A DNA stretch of 64,000 bases from JACMLC01 sp963720235 (GTDB taxonomy: Bacteria > Acidobacteriota > Blastocatellia > Pyrinomonadales > Pyrinomonadaceae), in the NCBI GenBank assembly GCA_963720235.1, contig OY970389.1, positions 1,054,001-1,118,000 on the forward strand. The letters run 5' to 3'. Each line of letters opens with the position of its first letter. Position 1 is the stretch's first letter. The notes below the pieces were generated by a model that made no database searches, was not told where the DNA came from, and was given only the letters and a program-made list of their open reading frames with translations. Positions 8,149-17,058 of this stretch are shown here, piece by piece. A program made the translations under genes and the position numbers.

Positions 8149-8478
8149 TCAGGAGCCAGAATGTTCCGTCGTCTCCGCAGGAACATCCGCGTGCGGCGCA
8201 GAAGCTTGAGGCGGCTGGCGCAGTTCGCCGGACGCGCGCCGCGCGTGCGAGATGGTCGAGATGGCATGCTTGAAGATTAACTGTTCCTGCGAGCCTGTTT
8301 CCAGCAGGATTGAAAATTTATCAAAGCTCTTAATCCGACCGGAGAGCTTTGCGCCATGCAGCAGGTAGATTGTCACAATGCTCCGCTCACGACGCGCAGT
8401 ATTCAAAAACGCATCCTGTATATTCTGAAGTGAAGGCTTGCTGTCCACCACCGTTGCCTCCGAATCAGCCCTAAACAT
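8149..8478 (-). CDS. hfq: RNA chaperone Hfq
   Basis: 109 residues; the Sm-like core covers about 15-82 (SLQNIQDAFLNTARRERSIV, IYLLHGAKLSGRIKSFDKFS, and the Sm2 motif IFKHAISTI). Hexameric Hfq binds small RNAs and mRNAs to control translation and decay. The C-terminal tail is short, proline- and alanine-rich and disordered (PPQASAPHADVP). A longer in-frame reading to 8715 is rejected because it crosses the palindromic repeat; the ATG at 8478 lies just before the domain. Position by miaA is conserved in many bacteria (miaA-hfq). Confidence 0.94.
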   Translation of the reverse strand: MFRADSEATVVDSKPSLQNIQDAFLNTARRERSIVTIYLLHGAKLSGRIKSFDKFSILLETGSQEQLIFKHAISTISHARRASGELRQPPQASAPHADVPAETTEHSGS

Positions 8479-8607
8479 TCTCACAAAATGAAAGTGCTGC
8501 CAGCTTACATCATGCGGAAGAGCAGGACAAGTAACATATGACGAGCGACAAGAAAAAGCAGTTCTTAACGTGAGTTTGACATAAGCAGAAAGTGATGCAG
8601 CATGAAA

Positions 8608-8790
8608 GCCCCGACAGGGGCGGCATATATTAGCCCACGACTTGAGTCGTGGGTTAAAGAGCATAGATAAATAACGAGCCCCTTGAGGGGCGACACAATT
8701 TCTGTCGCCTCTCAAGGGGCTCGGATTGTGTGTGGTGCGCGAGTCCCCGCGCAGACGCGCGGGGCTAATATCTGCCGCCCCTGTCGGGGC
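8608..8790. repeat. Composite palindromic repeat, copy 2
   Basis: A 183-base copy of the element at 1944-2122: end stems GCCCCGACAGGGGC and GCCCCTGTCGGGGC, a CCCACGAC/GTCGTGGG stem, central GCCCCTTGAGGGGC paired with GCCTCTCAAGGGGC, and a CCCCGCG/CGCGGGG stem. Relative to copy 1 the central stem sequence differs but pairing is kept. It lies between hfq and miaA and encodes the last residues and stop codon of miaA. Confidence 0.8.
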
Positions 8791-9730
8791 TTGCCGTCAC
8801 TGCTTTCAAAACTTGCTGTTGGATGTCCACGTCTTCGCCAAAGCCTGCAATCCATTCCACGCCCGGCTCGCGGCGAAACCATGTGAGCTGTCGTTTGGCG
8901 TAGTGCCGCACATCGAGCTTGGTCTGTTCGATTGCGCTCGCAAGGTCGCGCTCGCTTCTCAAATATTCAACGACGCGACGATAGCCATGCGCGCCGAGCG
9001 CGTTTGAATCCGCAGGAACTCCTGCTTCGAGCAGACGGCGCACTTCTCCAATAAGCCCTGCGGCAAAATGTTTCTCCGTGCGCTCGTTAATCCGTTTGTA
9101 CAATTCTGCGCGCGGCGGGTTAAGTGCAAAGACCCTGATACGTGCAGCACATTCATGCGCCTCCATGCGCGCCTCTTTTTGCGCGGACAAAGGCAAGCCT
9201 GTTTGCAAACGGACTTCAATCGCGCGCTGCACACGCGGCCAGTCTCTCTCAAAGAGCGTCGCGGCTGTCTCCGCGTCAATCCTCTTCAAGAGCTTGTGCA
9301 TGTAAATCGCGCCGCGCCGATTTCTGATTTCAGTTAAGCGACGGCGCAGAGCTTCGTCCGTCGGCGGGCTTGGGAAGAACGGCTGGCGCAGAGCGCGCAG
9401 GTAAAATCCTGTTCCGCCGACAAGCAGAGCATTACGACCGCGCGCCTCTATCTCTTCAATTTTTAAAGCCGCCGCACGCGCCCACTCGCCAGCCGTGTAG
9501 TTAACTTCGGGCGGCACGAAATCTATCAAGTGATGCGGCACGCCTTGCCTTTCAGATAAAGGAACTTTAGCCGTCGCAATCTCTATCTCGCGATAAACCT
9601 GCACAGAATCGCAGTTGATAATCTCGCCGCCGGTGGCGAGTGCGAGCGCAATTCCCAAATCGCTCTTGCCCGAAGCAGTCGGGCCGACGATGGCTATAAT
9701 CTTCTGTTGTGTTGGATTGGAAGAACTCAA
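8765..9730 (-). CDS. miaA: tRNA dimethylallyltransferase MiaA
   Basis: A 321-residue enzyme adding a dimethylallyl group to A37 of tRNAs that read UNN codons. P-loop GPTASGKS (16-23), INCDSVQVYREIEIATAKV, PHHLIDFVPP, GGTGFYLRAL and an ALGAHGYR motif are visible. It starts with TTG at 9730, which overlaps the TGA of the upstream 32-codon ORF (TTGA), so its translation is probably coupled. The C-terminal residues (ASPDRGGRY) are encoded by the palindromic repeat at 8608-8790, so the repeat has probably replaced the original 3' end. Confidence 0.95.
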   Translation of the reverse strand: MSSSNPTQQKIIAIVGPTASGKSDLGIALALATGGEIINCDSVQVYREIEIATAKVPLSERQGVPHHLIDFVPPEVNYTAGEWARAAALKIEEIEARGRNALLVGGTGFYLRALRQPFFPSPPTDEALRRRLTEIRNRRGAIYMHKLLKRIDAETAATLFERDWPRVQRAIEVRLQTGLPLSAQKEARMEAHECAARIRVFALNPPRAELYKRINERTEKHFAAGLIGEVRRLLEAGVPADSNALGAHGYRRVVEYLRSERDLASAIEQTKLDVRHYAKRQLTWFRREPGVEWIAGFGEDVDIQQQVLKAVTASPDRGGRY

Positions 9731-9825
9731 GCGTGTGAGTAGATGAGACGGAAAAGGATTGTGAGCCAGATGAGCAGCAACAAAGCTATCGCTCCCAAAA
9801 TCTGTTTTCGGGAAAATTGCATCAT
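9727..9825 (-). CDS. 32-residue single-span membrane peptide, coupled at both ends
   Basis: Reads MMQFSRKQILGAIALLLLIW then LTILFRLIYSHA: a short basic N-terminus and one hydrophobic helix of about 18 residues. Its ATG overlaps the TGA of the glutaredoxin-like gene (ATGA) and its own TGA overlaps the TTG of miaA (TTGA). Such overlaps at both ends are hard to explain unless the frame is translated. I recognise no family. A role in the membrane, or simply relaying ribosomes to miaA, are the obvious options. Confidence 0.55.
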   Translation of the reverse strand: MMQFSRKQILGAIALLLLIWLTILFRLIYSHA

Positions 9826-10061
9826 GACAACAGAAGCTCTGCTAACTCTTCATCGCCGGGGCGAACCAGCGCGCGTCCCTTCGCTTCAAAAACAGGCACA
9901 AGGTTCTGTCTAGTCAATTTATACATCGCGCGCAACGCGCCGAAATCATTCGCCACATCGCGCTCAAGATATTCAACAGCATGCCGCTCAAGCCACACGC
10001 GCGCATCTGCGCACAAAGGACAATGCGGAACAACGTAAAGCGTGACATCCTTCATCTTCAA
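9822..10061 (-). CDS. Glutaredoxin/thioredoxin-like small protein
   Basis: 79 residues with a glutaredoxin-type fold: VTLYVVPHCPLCADARVWLE carries a CPLC active-site pair, followed by the cis-proline segment NLVPVFEAKGRALV. It probably works as a small thiol-disulphide oxidoreductase in the cytoplasm; no signal peptide. Start ATG at 10061, or the second ATG at 10055. Its stop overlaps the start of the 32-codon peptide, and it lies ten bases after the SpoIID gene on the same strand, so these genes likely form one operon with miaA. Confidence 0.8.
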   Translation of the reverse strand: MKMKDVTLYVVPHCPLCADARVWLERHAVEYLERDVANDFGALRAMYKLTRQNLVPVFEAKGRALVRPGDEELAELLLS

Positions 10062-10071
10062 AAAAATCCTG

Positions 10072-12522
10072 TCAATACATTTTCGTCAATTCGATGCCGG
10101 TGTAATAAGCTTTCAAAATCTTTTCGTAACTCAAACCCTGTTTGGCTAAACCGTAAGCTCCGACCTGACAGAGGCCGACGCCGTGTCCCCAGCCGCGCCC
10201 TATGAAAGTAAATCCGACGACGCGCCCCGCAGAATCGTAACGGCGGTCTATCACAAAAAGCTGTTCGCGCAATCCTAAAGCAGAGCGTATGCGCCCGCCG
10301 CGCACATGCCCTGTGCCGTTTGTGCCTATCAACTCAAGGTCTGTCACGCGGCGCGAAGAGCCTTGCGCGGCGATGCGTAAATCCGTCAATGAGCCGATGC
10401 CTCTGGCCCAGCGCGCAAGCCGCGATTGTGTTTGCGAGAGCGAGAGTTCCGATGTCCAGTTTGTAAACGGCGACATGCGCTCAGCCGCCGCGCCGTTCGG
10501 AGCAGGCGAGGCTTCAAGATAATCAACCTGCCCGCTTGCGTTGAGATGAAAAATGACTGGCTCGCCGCCTACGAGAGAGAGTGAGCGCATCTGATGCTGT
10601 ATGTTGTCTCCAAAAGCGCGGAAGAGATAGGCGTCGCTGCTGACGGCTATGCTCTGGTCGCGGTTCTTGCTCGAACGAAGAATGAGCGCGCCGCTCGCAG
10701 TGGGCCGCGTCGTGGCCTTCTGAAGCTGTAACATATTTCGCGCTTCAAGAAGACGCGCGATGGCGCGAATCATACGCCCGCGCGGCATCTGTTCGCGCGG
10801 CCTCAAGGTCGCATCCGTGTAGAGCGACAAAGAGCCATCGCGCAAAAGCATTGCGACATCCGCGCGGTTCTGCGTCGGAATCTCGCCCGCATCACGAAAC
10901 GCGAGCAGGTATTCCACATCTGCATTGTCCATCAAAGTATCCGCGCGGCTTGGGCCATAAAAGCTTGCTGCCAGAGCAGCGCTGAAACCGGGCGGGCGCA
11001 AAGCTCCATCAGTCAGAACCGGAATGGATTGACGCGCGAATCTGGCAACCGTCGAGAGCCAGCCGCGCAACTCTGAGATGGACGCGGGCGAAGAGAGCCA
11101 TGCATCCGTCAGTCTCGAAGAAGTTAATTGAAAACCGTTGACCGCGAGTACGGCAGCATCACGCGCGAGAGCAAGATTGGCTTCGTCATGTAACTCTGCC
11201 GGCTCGCGCGAAGTCTTGACGATGAAGGAAGCGAAGTGCGCTTTGCCTTCGAGCGCGCACTCGCGCCCGCGCAGGTACGGCGTCGGCTCGTTGAAAATAT
11301 TTTCGACATCCTCTGTGCGCCCGCCGCAGGTCGAAGTATAGAGCGCGTTGATGGCTTCGCCCTGATAAGTGGCGACGATGCCGCGCGTCTCTTCGACGGC
11401 GCGCGTCGAGAGCGGATGCTCCGTGCCGAGCCCGCCATAGACCTGCGAGCGCGTCGTCGGCAGCAGGTCGAAGCCTTGCGAGGCAAACTGTTTTAGATTT
11501 TTGACAGCATAAGTGCGCGCCGCAATCGCCTGCGCCTTCAAAGCTTCTATCGCCGGATAGCCGCCCGGCGACAACTCGTTCGGCACGACGCCGCGCACGT
11601 AGTCTTCAAGTCCAAGAACATTCACGACCGTCAAAGAGCCGCGCGCGTTCGGAAAAACTTCTATCCGCCCGCGATAGGATTTTTCATTAAAGCGAACGGG
11701 CGCATTTCTCTCATCGCTCGAAGCAAAAGTAACGGGCGAGAGCGAACTGAAAAGAGCCGCAGAGCTTGCAGCATAGACTGCCAACTCGCGCAAAGGCATG
11801 CGTGTCAAAGCTGCCGGGCGAACGCTGCTTCTGTTTGAAGAGGACGCTGTCGGAGATGTGTTTGCCGTGCTGCTTTTCGTTGCAGTCGTGCCTGCGCGCG
11901 TGTTGCTTTGAGTCCCTTGCGAGCTAACAATAGTGGCGGATGCAAAGCCTGCTTCTTCGATTCGCGTGCGTAAGTCTTCTGCCTCATCGCGCGACAAGTT
12001 TTCGCCGACGAGAAGACGAAAGGTTTTCGTCGCGGCGTCGAAAGAGACTTCGGCTGTCTCTCTTGTCTGAGTGCGAATCTCTGCTGCCGCGCGGTCAGCG
12101 TCAACTCGTGTGGCTGCTCCCGCAATCTCTACGCGGAAAGTTGATGCGGCTGGCGCGGCGAGAGGCGTGAGCGCGCGCGATTCTACGCGGACGCGCGCGA
12201 CATTAAGCGGCGACGGCGGCTCGTTGAGACTCGTCGTGCTCAAGAGTTGCCCGCTGGTCGAAATCGTTACCGCGCGCGCCTCAGTGCTGAGGCCGATGCG
12301 AATGGTCGGCTCGCCTGTCATCCGCTCGACTTCAACAATCGGCACGCTTGATTCAACGCGCGCGGGCTGATTTGTTTCAGGCGCGCGGCGCGGGCGCGTC
12401 TGCTGGGTTGAATCCTGCGCGAAAGTTAAAGTGGATGTGATGAAGACTAAGGCGAGAAGCAAAGAGATGAGCGCGCGTCTCTGAAAAAAGAATGATTCAT
12501 GTTTGGATAGCTTTCTTTTCAT
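10072..12522 (-). CDS. SpoIID/LytB-domain exported protein
   Basis: An 816-residue exported protein with a signal peptide (MKRKLSKHESFFFQRRALIS, then LLLALVFITSTLTFAQ). Residues about 105-200 look like a SPOR-like region with two similar halves (FRVEIAGAATRVDADRAAAE, FRLLVGENLSRDEAEDLRTR), suggesting binding to denuded septal glycan. The SpoIID domain starts near 290 (LEDYVRGVVPNELSPGGYP, QAIAARTYAV, CGGRTEDVENIF) and closes at the C-terminus with GRGWGHGVGLCQVGAYGLAK. SpoIID proteins are lytic transglycosylases acting on peptidoglycan without stem peptides. Outside spore formers the role is probably in cell-wall remodelling at division. Confidence 0.88.
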   Translation of the reverse strand: MKRKLSKHESFFFQRRALISLLLALVFITSTLTFAQDSTQQTRPRRAPETNQPARVESSVPIVEVERMTGEPTIRIGLSTEARAVTISTSGQLLSTTSLNEPPSPLNVARVRVESRALTPLAAPAASTFRVEIAGAATRVDADRAAAEIRTQTRETAEVSFDAATKTFRLLVGENLSRDEAEDLRTRIEEAGFASATIVSSQGTQSNTRAGTTATKSSTANTSPTASSSNRSSVRPAALTRMPLRELAVYAASSAALFSSLSPVTFASSDERNAPVRFNEKSYRGRIEVFPNARGSLTVVNVLGLEDYVRGVVPNELSPGGYPAIEALKAQAIAARTYAVKNLKQFASQGFDLLPTTRSQVYGGLGTEHPLSTRAVEETRGIVATYQGEAINALYTSTCGGRTEDVENIFNEPTPYLRGRECALEGKAHFASFIVKTSREPAELHDEANLALARDAAVLAVNGFQLTSSRLTDAWLSSPASISELRGWLSTVARFARQSIPVLTDGALRPPGFSAALAASFYGPSRADTLMDNADVEYLLAFRDAGEIPTQNRADVAMLLRDGSLSLYTDATLRPREQMPRGRMIRAIARLLEARNMLQLQKATTRPTASGALILRSSKNRDQSIAVSSDAYLFRAFGDNIQHQMRSLSLVGGEPVIFHLNASGQVDYLEASPAPNGAAAERMSPFTNWTSELSLSQTQSRLARWARGIGSLTDLRIAAQGSSRRVTDLELIGTNGTGHVRGGRIRSALGLREQLFVIDRRYDSAGRVVGFTFIGRGWGHGVGLCQVGAYGLAKQGLSYEKILKAYYTGIELTKMY

Positions 12523-12565
12523 CCCTCATCCTTCCGCCTTGCTCTTCATCTTACTACATTTTTAT

Positions 12566-14995
12566 TCACTCGCCGTTGATGGCATTGAAGAGAAAAGGAA
12601 AAGTGGCCCAAGACTGCGCGCGATGCTGTGGCCGGAAGCCGAAGAGTATGACGCGGCCATCTTTGAGTTTGACTTCCGCGAGCGCGATGCGACCGTTGAT
12701 GTGCTTTTCCCCCAATAACCAGCCGGAGCGCAAGAGCCTCTCTTTAGCATAACGCGCAACGACGCGCACGCGCTTCGCGTCCGTCGCTTCAAACGCAGAG
12801 TCGTTGATAAAGTATGCATCAGTTTGTTGTTCAAGCCCGCGCGCGATTGGCTCTTCCGTGTTGACTTCTAAACTGAGAATCGAGCCGGGACAATAAAAAT
12901 CTTTTCGCGTGACTCCTTCCAGCACATTTTTCAAAGGCAGATTAAAACGCTTGATGGCTAATTCCGTAGCCGCGTCAAAGCAGATGAGCGTGCCGCCCTC
13001 TTCGACAAATCGCCGCAAGTTTTCGACGCCCTCGTCCGTTATCCCGCCGGTAAATTCCTGCGGATAGCTGCCCGCAGCATTGCCTGTTGTAATATCTTTC
13101 GCGCTCTGCGAAGGCAAGACTATGACATCGAAACGCGCGCGCAGGTTGCCGCGCCGCACATCCGCATCGCGCAGCGATTCGTAAGGCACATTGAAATTAT
13201 CAAAGACCCAGCGCGTCCATCCTTCGTCCATCAAACCCATTGAGCTTTTGTAGAGCGCAAGACGACGGCCATGCTTAATCGGATTTGGAATCGGTGAAGC
13301 TGTGCCGGTTTGCGGAGCAAGAGCCAGAGCGCGCCTTGCTTCCGTCGCATCCGTGAGAAGTTTTAAATGTCTTGCCTCGTAAGATTCTTCGATAGCAGAG
13401 ACGGCTTCAACTTTGATGCCCATCTGCATCGGCAGCGTCCAGCCAGCGACATCATAAGGCGGCTCTGCTTCGCCGCTCGCGGTCAGGCGATGCGGATAGA
13501 CCTGCGCTTCAAAGAGCGTCTGGATATTCCAACGCTGCGGCTGGGCCAGATAAATCAGATAGCTGCCGAGCGGGACTTCCATATAAATCCTTCTGCCCTC
13601 ATGCAGCATGTGCAACTCGCGCGTCATGCGATGCACCTCTATGCCCTGCGCCGTGAGAATCTCTATCAGCCGCGCGACGGCTTCATCGCGGCCCTGACCT
13701 GCCGGAATCAAGTAAGCCATCGGATGATGGTGCGCAGCATTTTCGCTCGCGGCATTGCGGCCAAGCTCGTAAAAGTTTCTGAGATAACTCGCGCGAAACT
13801 TTGCGGCGAGAGAAAGCAGTGAGCGCGCCGCAATCAACTCCATCGCTACAATTTTCTCCGGCTCCCAACTGCCGCCAAGCCACGGGCTCGGATGATTCGT
13901 CGCCGCTTCAATCGCGGAAGGCATGCCGCGACTTCTGGCTTTGGAAAGCTGGTCGAGAGTGATGCTCGCGGGCGTCATCAGCTTTGCACTCGCGGCTTCA
14001 GAGAGAATGCCTATTGAATTGTGAAAGTATGGAACTGTGCGAAAGCCGCCATGCCACCATGTGTCATACTGCGCGTTTGTAATCACGCCCTGAAAGTTTG
14101 CCGCCTGTAAATCCGCAGCCATCTTCGAGCCGATGACTCCGACTTCTCTTAAAATCAACGGGTGTATGTTCGGGTTCGACGGGTCGTAAAAAGGCGGGAT
14201 GGTAAAGCGCGAACCCGTCTGGCCCTGTTGATGCACATCATAGACAATCTGCGGAAACCATTCTTTCCAAAAAAACTTTGTCACGAGCCGCGTCTCTTTC
14301 AGGTTGAGCATAAACCAGTCGCGGTTGTTATCATGCCCTGCGTAATGATGATAAAGCTCCGGCGGATTTGTGCCTTCGTAAACTGTGCCGAGCGTCTTGC
14401 GATACCAGTTGGCAACGATGTCTATGCCGTCCGGGTTGGCCGAAGGAATCAGGAGCAGGATTGTGTTCTGCAAAATCTCGCGCGTCGCTTCATCCTGCGC
14501 CGTCGCCAATTCATAAGCCAGTTGCATGGACATCTGCGAGGCTACGATTTCGGTCGAATGAATCGAGCATGAGATGGCTACGACAGCTTTGCCTTCATGT
14601 ATCAGACGCTCGCGCTCCGCTTCATCTTTGACAAGACGCGGGTCTGACAATTTGCGCTGAATCTCTTTGAATCTGGCGAGGCGGCGTATATTCTCAGGCG
14701 CGCTGATGTAGGCGACGATGAACGGACGCTTGAGAGTCGTTTCTCCAAGAGTCTCGACAGAGACGCGCGCACTCGCCTGGTCCAGACGCGCGAAGTAGCC
14801 TGTTATCTGTCGCCAGTCTGCAATCGTGCGCGATGCGCCGGGAGCAAAGCCAAGCACTGTGCGCGGGCTTGGCGCGGCGGCTTCCGGTCTTTTGGCCTTG
14901 ACGCTTTGCGCCCGCGCCGCAGAATATGAGAAGGCTGCTATCGAAAAGAGCGTGACGGCGAAAGAGACTATGAGCGCAAACTTATGACGAGGCAT
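12566..14995 (-). CDS. Secreted M14-family zinc carboxypeptidase-like protein
   Basis: 809 residues with signal peptide MPRHKFALIVSFAVTLFSIA. The M14 peptidase domain covers about 60-400: zinc motif HSTE in SCSIHSTEIVASQ, then NPDGIDIVANWYR, GHDNNRDWFMLN, and YDVHQQG, probably the third ligand. A C-terminal region after about 620 (IVLPSQSAKDITTGN, GGTLICFDAATELAIK) resembles a class I glutamine-amidotransferase-like fold, as in many large M14 proteins of this phylum. It probably trims peptides in the periplasm. A reading to 15274 is rejected because it adds about 90 residues before a clean signal peptide. The start overlaps the 5' region of divergent plsC. Confidence 0.9.
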   Translation of the reverse strand: MPRHKFALIVSFAVTLFSIAAFSYSAARAQSVKAKRPEAAAPSPRTVLGFAPGASRTIADWRQITGYFARLDQASARVSVETLGETTLKRPFIVAYISAPENIRRLARFKEIQRKLSDPRLVKDEAERERLIHEGKAVVAISCSIHSTEIVASQMSMQLAYELATAQDEATREILQNTILLLIPSANPDGIDIVANWYRKTLGTVYEGTNPPELYHHYAGHDNNRDWFMLNLKETRLVTKFFWKEWFPQIVYDVHQQGQTGSRFTIPPFYDPSNPNIHPLILREVGVIGSKMAADLQAANFQGVITNAQYDTWWHGGFRTVPYFHNSIGILSEAASAKLMTPASITLDQLSKARSRGMPSAIEAATNHPSPWLGGSWEPEKIVAMELIAARSLLSLAAKFRASYLRNFYELGRNAASENAAHHHPMAYLIPAGQGRDEAVARLIEILTAQGIEVHRMTRELHMLHEGRRIYMEVPLGSYLIYLAQPQRWNIQTLFEAQVYPHRLTASGEAEPPYDVAGWTLPMQMGIKVEAVSAIEESYEARHLKLLTDATEARRALALAPQTGTASPIPNPIKHGRRLALYKSSMGLMDEGWTRWVFDNFNVPYESLRDADVRRGNLRARFDVIVLPSQSAKDITTGNAAGSYPQEFTGGITDEGVENLRRFVEEGGTLICFDAATELAIKRFNLPLKNVLEGVTRKDFYCPGSILSLEVNTEEPIARGLEQQTDAYFINDSAFEATDAKRVRVVARYAKERLLRSGWLLGEKHINGRIALAEVKLKDGRVILFGFRPQHRAQSWATFPFLFNAINGE

Positions 14996-15034
14996 CCTGA
15001 AAATCCTTCGAGTGAATTGATGGAAAAGGACGCG

Positions 15035-15802
15035 ATGACAGACTCGCGTAGCGCGCAGTCTAACATACGTCAGCCCGCGAGCATTACCGGACGGCTCTTT
15101 TACTGGTGGTCGCTCTTTGTCGCGGCGATTCTGCTGCTCATCTTTGGCCCACCGGCCATCATCGTCTCCTGGACTGCGCGCAGGCGCGAATGGGTTTATC
15201 CGTGGGCCTTGTGGGGCGGGCGTATGTGGCTGCGCCTGAGCGGGATGAAGGTGCGCGTGCGCGGCAAAGAGCATCTGGACCAGAAGCAGATTTATGTCTT
15301 TATCTCAAATCACAGATCGTATCTGGATACGGCGACGATTTTTTGTTATGTCGGAAGGCGCATCGGTCTGCTGGCGAAAAAAGAGCTTTTGAAAGTGCCG
15401 ATTCTTGGCTATGGCATGACCTATGTGAATATCATGGCGATTGACCGCTCGAACCGAGAGCGTGCAATAGAGACCGTGCAGGCTGCGACGGCGCGCATAC
15501 ACTCCGGCGTCTCCTTCGGCGTCTTTGCGGAAGGCACACGCGCGCGTCCGGGCCAACTTCTGCCATTCAAGAAGGGCGCGTTCTACATGGCAATCGAAGC
15601 GGGCGTCCCGATTGTTCCGGTAGCGATGAAATACACAGACGTGCTCATGGGCAAGGGAACTGGAACAGCGCAACCCGGCACAATCGAGATGGTCTTGCTT
15701 GAGCCGATTCAGACCGCAGGACTCACAACGGATGAAGATGTCGAGCATCTCATCGAGCGAGTCCACGCGCTTATTGAAAAAGAGTTAATGAAGGAAGATT
15801 AA
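15035..15802 (+). CDS. plsC: 1-acyl-sn-glycerol-3-phosphate acyltransferase (PlsC family)
   Basis: 255 residues. A hydrophobic segment at about 15-40 (LFYWWSLFVAAILLLIFGPP) anchors it to the inner membrane. The acyltransferase motifs are NHRSYLD (the NHxxxxD catalytic box), FAEGTRARPGQLLPFKKGAF (EGTR box) and VPIVPVAM. It transfers an acyl chain to lysophosphatidic acid in phospholipid synthesis. Starts possible at 14984, 15020 and 15035; 15035 is preferred because AAAAGGA lies five bases before it, while 14984 would overlap the divergent peptidase start. Confidence 0.9.
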   Translation: MTDSRSAQSNIRQPASITGRLFYWWSLFVAAILLLIFGPPAIIVSWTARRREWVYPWALWGGRMWLRLSGMKVRVRGKEHLDQKQIYVFISNHRSYLDTATIFCYVGRRIGLLAKKELLKVPILGYGMTYVNIMAIDRSNRERAIETVQAATARIHSGVSFGVFAEGTRARPGQLLPFKKGAFYMAIEAGVPIVPVAMKYTDVLMGKGTGTAQPGTIEMVLLEPIQTAGLTTDEDVEHLIERVHALIEKELMKED

Positions 15803-15804
15803 AA

Positions 15805-15850
15805 ACAAAGGAATCTCAAATCTGAAATTTCAGATTTGAGAGCCCTTTGT
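15805..15850. terminator. Perfect 26-base palindrome between convergent genes
   Basis: Positions 15815-15840 form a perfect palindrome (half-site CTCAAATCTGAAA), extended by ACAAAGG / CCTTTGT on either side. It sits between the ends of plsC and the LolA-like gene, so a bidirectional terminator is likely. Confidence 0.75.
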
Positions 15851-15867
15851 ATTCTCTATGTTGAAAA

Positions 15868-16761
15868 CTAGGGTTTGGTCGGCGTTGGCGATGGCGATGG
15901 CGATGGCTTCGGTTTGGGAGCCATTTCCGAATCGTCAATGATGTCGCCTTCGATAATCCTCACATCGCTGCGCGCCATCTTGTATTCCGTATAAGTGATT
16001 TTCGCGCGCACATGCAGGGGAAGCGAATTAGGCTCGTCGAAGATTAACTCTTCGTCTGCATAAGCATATGTGGGAAACCAGTAGCGACCGTCAATGTGCT
16101 CTCTGTAAGTCTCAAAGATTGGATACTTATTCCGCTTTGTCTCAGGCACGCCTTTGCCCTTTGTCTTGACGATTTGCAAGTCCTTCTGGTCAACCCAGAT
16201 GCGGCCCAGAAAGAGACGCTCTTTGACCTTCTTCGGGTCGGGCATCACTTTCGGCGCGACATCGAAGACATAGAGGTCAAGCTCGTCTATCCGCTCTGTG
16301 CCGACATATGCAAAGTTGTAGAGGTGAATCTTTGAAGCTTCGAGAGCGAACTGGTTGACGCCGCCCAAATCTTCCAAATCTTCCTGCGTCACGTTTGGAA
16401 ACGAAGGCATCGGAAAGAAAGTTATCTTCTCGAAACGATTGCCGCGGTCATCAAAAGTGAAATTCGAGACGCGGTGATACTCGCCAATAATCTGACCGCC
16501 CATCCCGATGCTTTGCATCACTGCATCGCGCTTGAATGCGTAATTATTCAGAGCCGTGCGAAACTGCGTCTCCTTGGCCGTGAAGGCGCGTATGATGCGC
16601 TCTACATCCACGGGCTTGCCGGAATCTGTGACGCGCTGCCGCGTCTCTGTGACTGTCGCTGGCTGTTTCTGCTGCGCTTCGGTTTGATGGAAAGACGGAA
16701 TAAAGAGGGACGACAGCATCCCCAAAGCGAGTGCCAAGATAACTAAGCGTCTCATATTCAT
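15868..16761 (-). CDS. LolA-like outer-membrane lipoprotein-sorting family protein
   Basis: 297 residues with a signal peptide (MNMRRLVILALALGMLSSLF, cleavage near QTEAQ). The rest is rich in beta strands (ITFFPMPSF, LYVFDVAPKV, GRIWVDQKDLQIVKTKGKG, YWFPTYAYAD), the pattern of the LolA/LolB-type periplasmic half-barrel. It ends in a proline tail (PKPKPSPSPSPTPTKP). I assign it on fold pattern, not a diagnostic motif. It is convergent with plsC. The function could be lipoprotein transport or another periplasmic lipid-binding task. Confidence 0.6.
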   Translation of the reverse strand: MNMRRLVILALALGMLSSLFIPSFHQTEAQQKQPATVTETRQRVTDSGKPVDVERIIRAFTAKETQFRTALNNYAFKRDAVMQSIGMGGQIIGEYHRVSNFTFDDRGNRFEKITFFPMPSFPNVTQEDLEDLGGVNQFALEASKIHLYNFAYVGTERIDELDLYVFDVAPKVMPDPKKVKERLFLGRIWVDQKDLQIVKTKGKGVPETKRNKYPIFETYREHIDGRYWFPTYAYADEELIFDEPNSLPLHVRAKITYTEYKMARSDVRIIEGDIIDDSEMAPKPKPSPSPSPTPTKP

Positions 16762-16980
16762 TCGATTTCAGGTTTGATAAATTTCTGTTTGAGTTTGCTC
16801 TTGCAGTCAGAGCGTCATGCCTGCCTGTCTGCGTGAATCTTTCAGATGCTCTAAAGCCGCAACATGTTGCCAGAGAAAGGCTGAAAGGCATGCCATGAGA
16901 AGTCTGAGCGGCCTTCTGTCAAAAGCAGTTTCATCTAAAATATAGCTTTTCTTTCATCCTTCCTCTTTGCCTTTCTGTGA

Positions 16981-16986
16981 TATACT
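16981..16986 (+). promoter_or_regulatory. Possible -10 box upstream of sigma-54 activator
   Basis: TATACT matches the bacterial -10 consensus closely, but no good -35 hexamer lies 16-18 bases upstream. Predicted start near 16993, giving a leader of about 66 bases. The rest of the 297-base gap from 16762 holds nothing else I can identify. Confidence 0.35.
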
Positions 16987-17058
16987 CCCTTCGGTTTGCC
17001 TGTCGTGCCGTCCAACGCGCCTAACTCGCAATACTCAAATTTCCGGCCCCATAAATCG

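Noticed and set aside
8149..8715. Hfq frame extended by 79 residues at the N-terminus
   Set aside because: The extension is a translation of the palindromic repeat at 8608-8790; the Sm-like core needs only the ATG at 8478.
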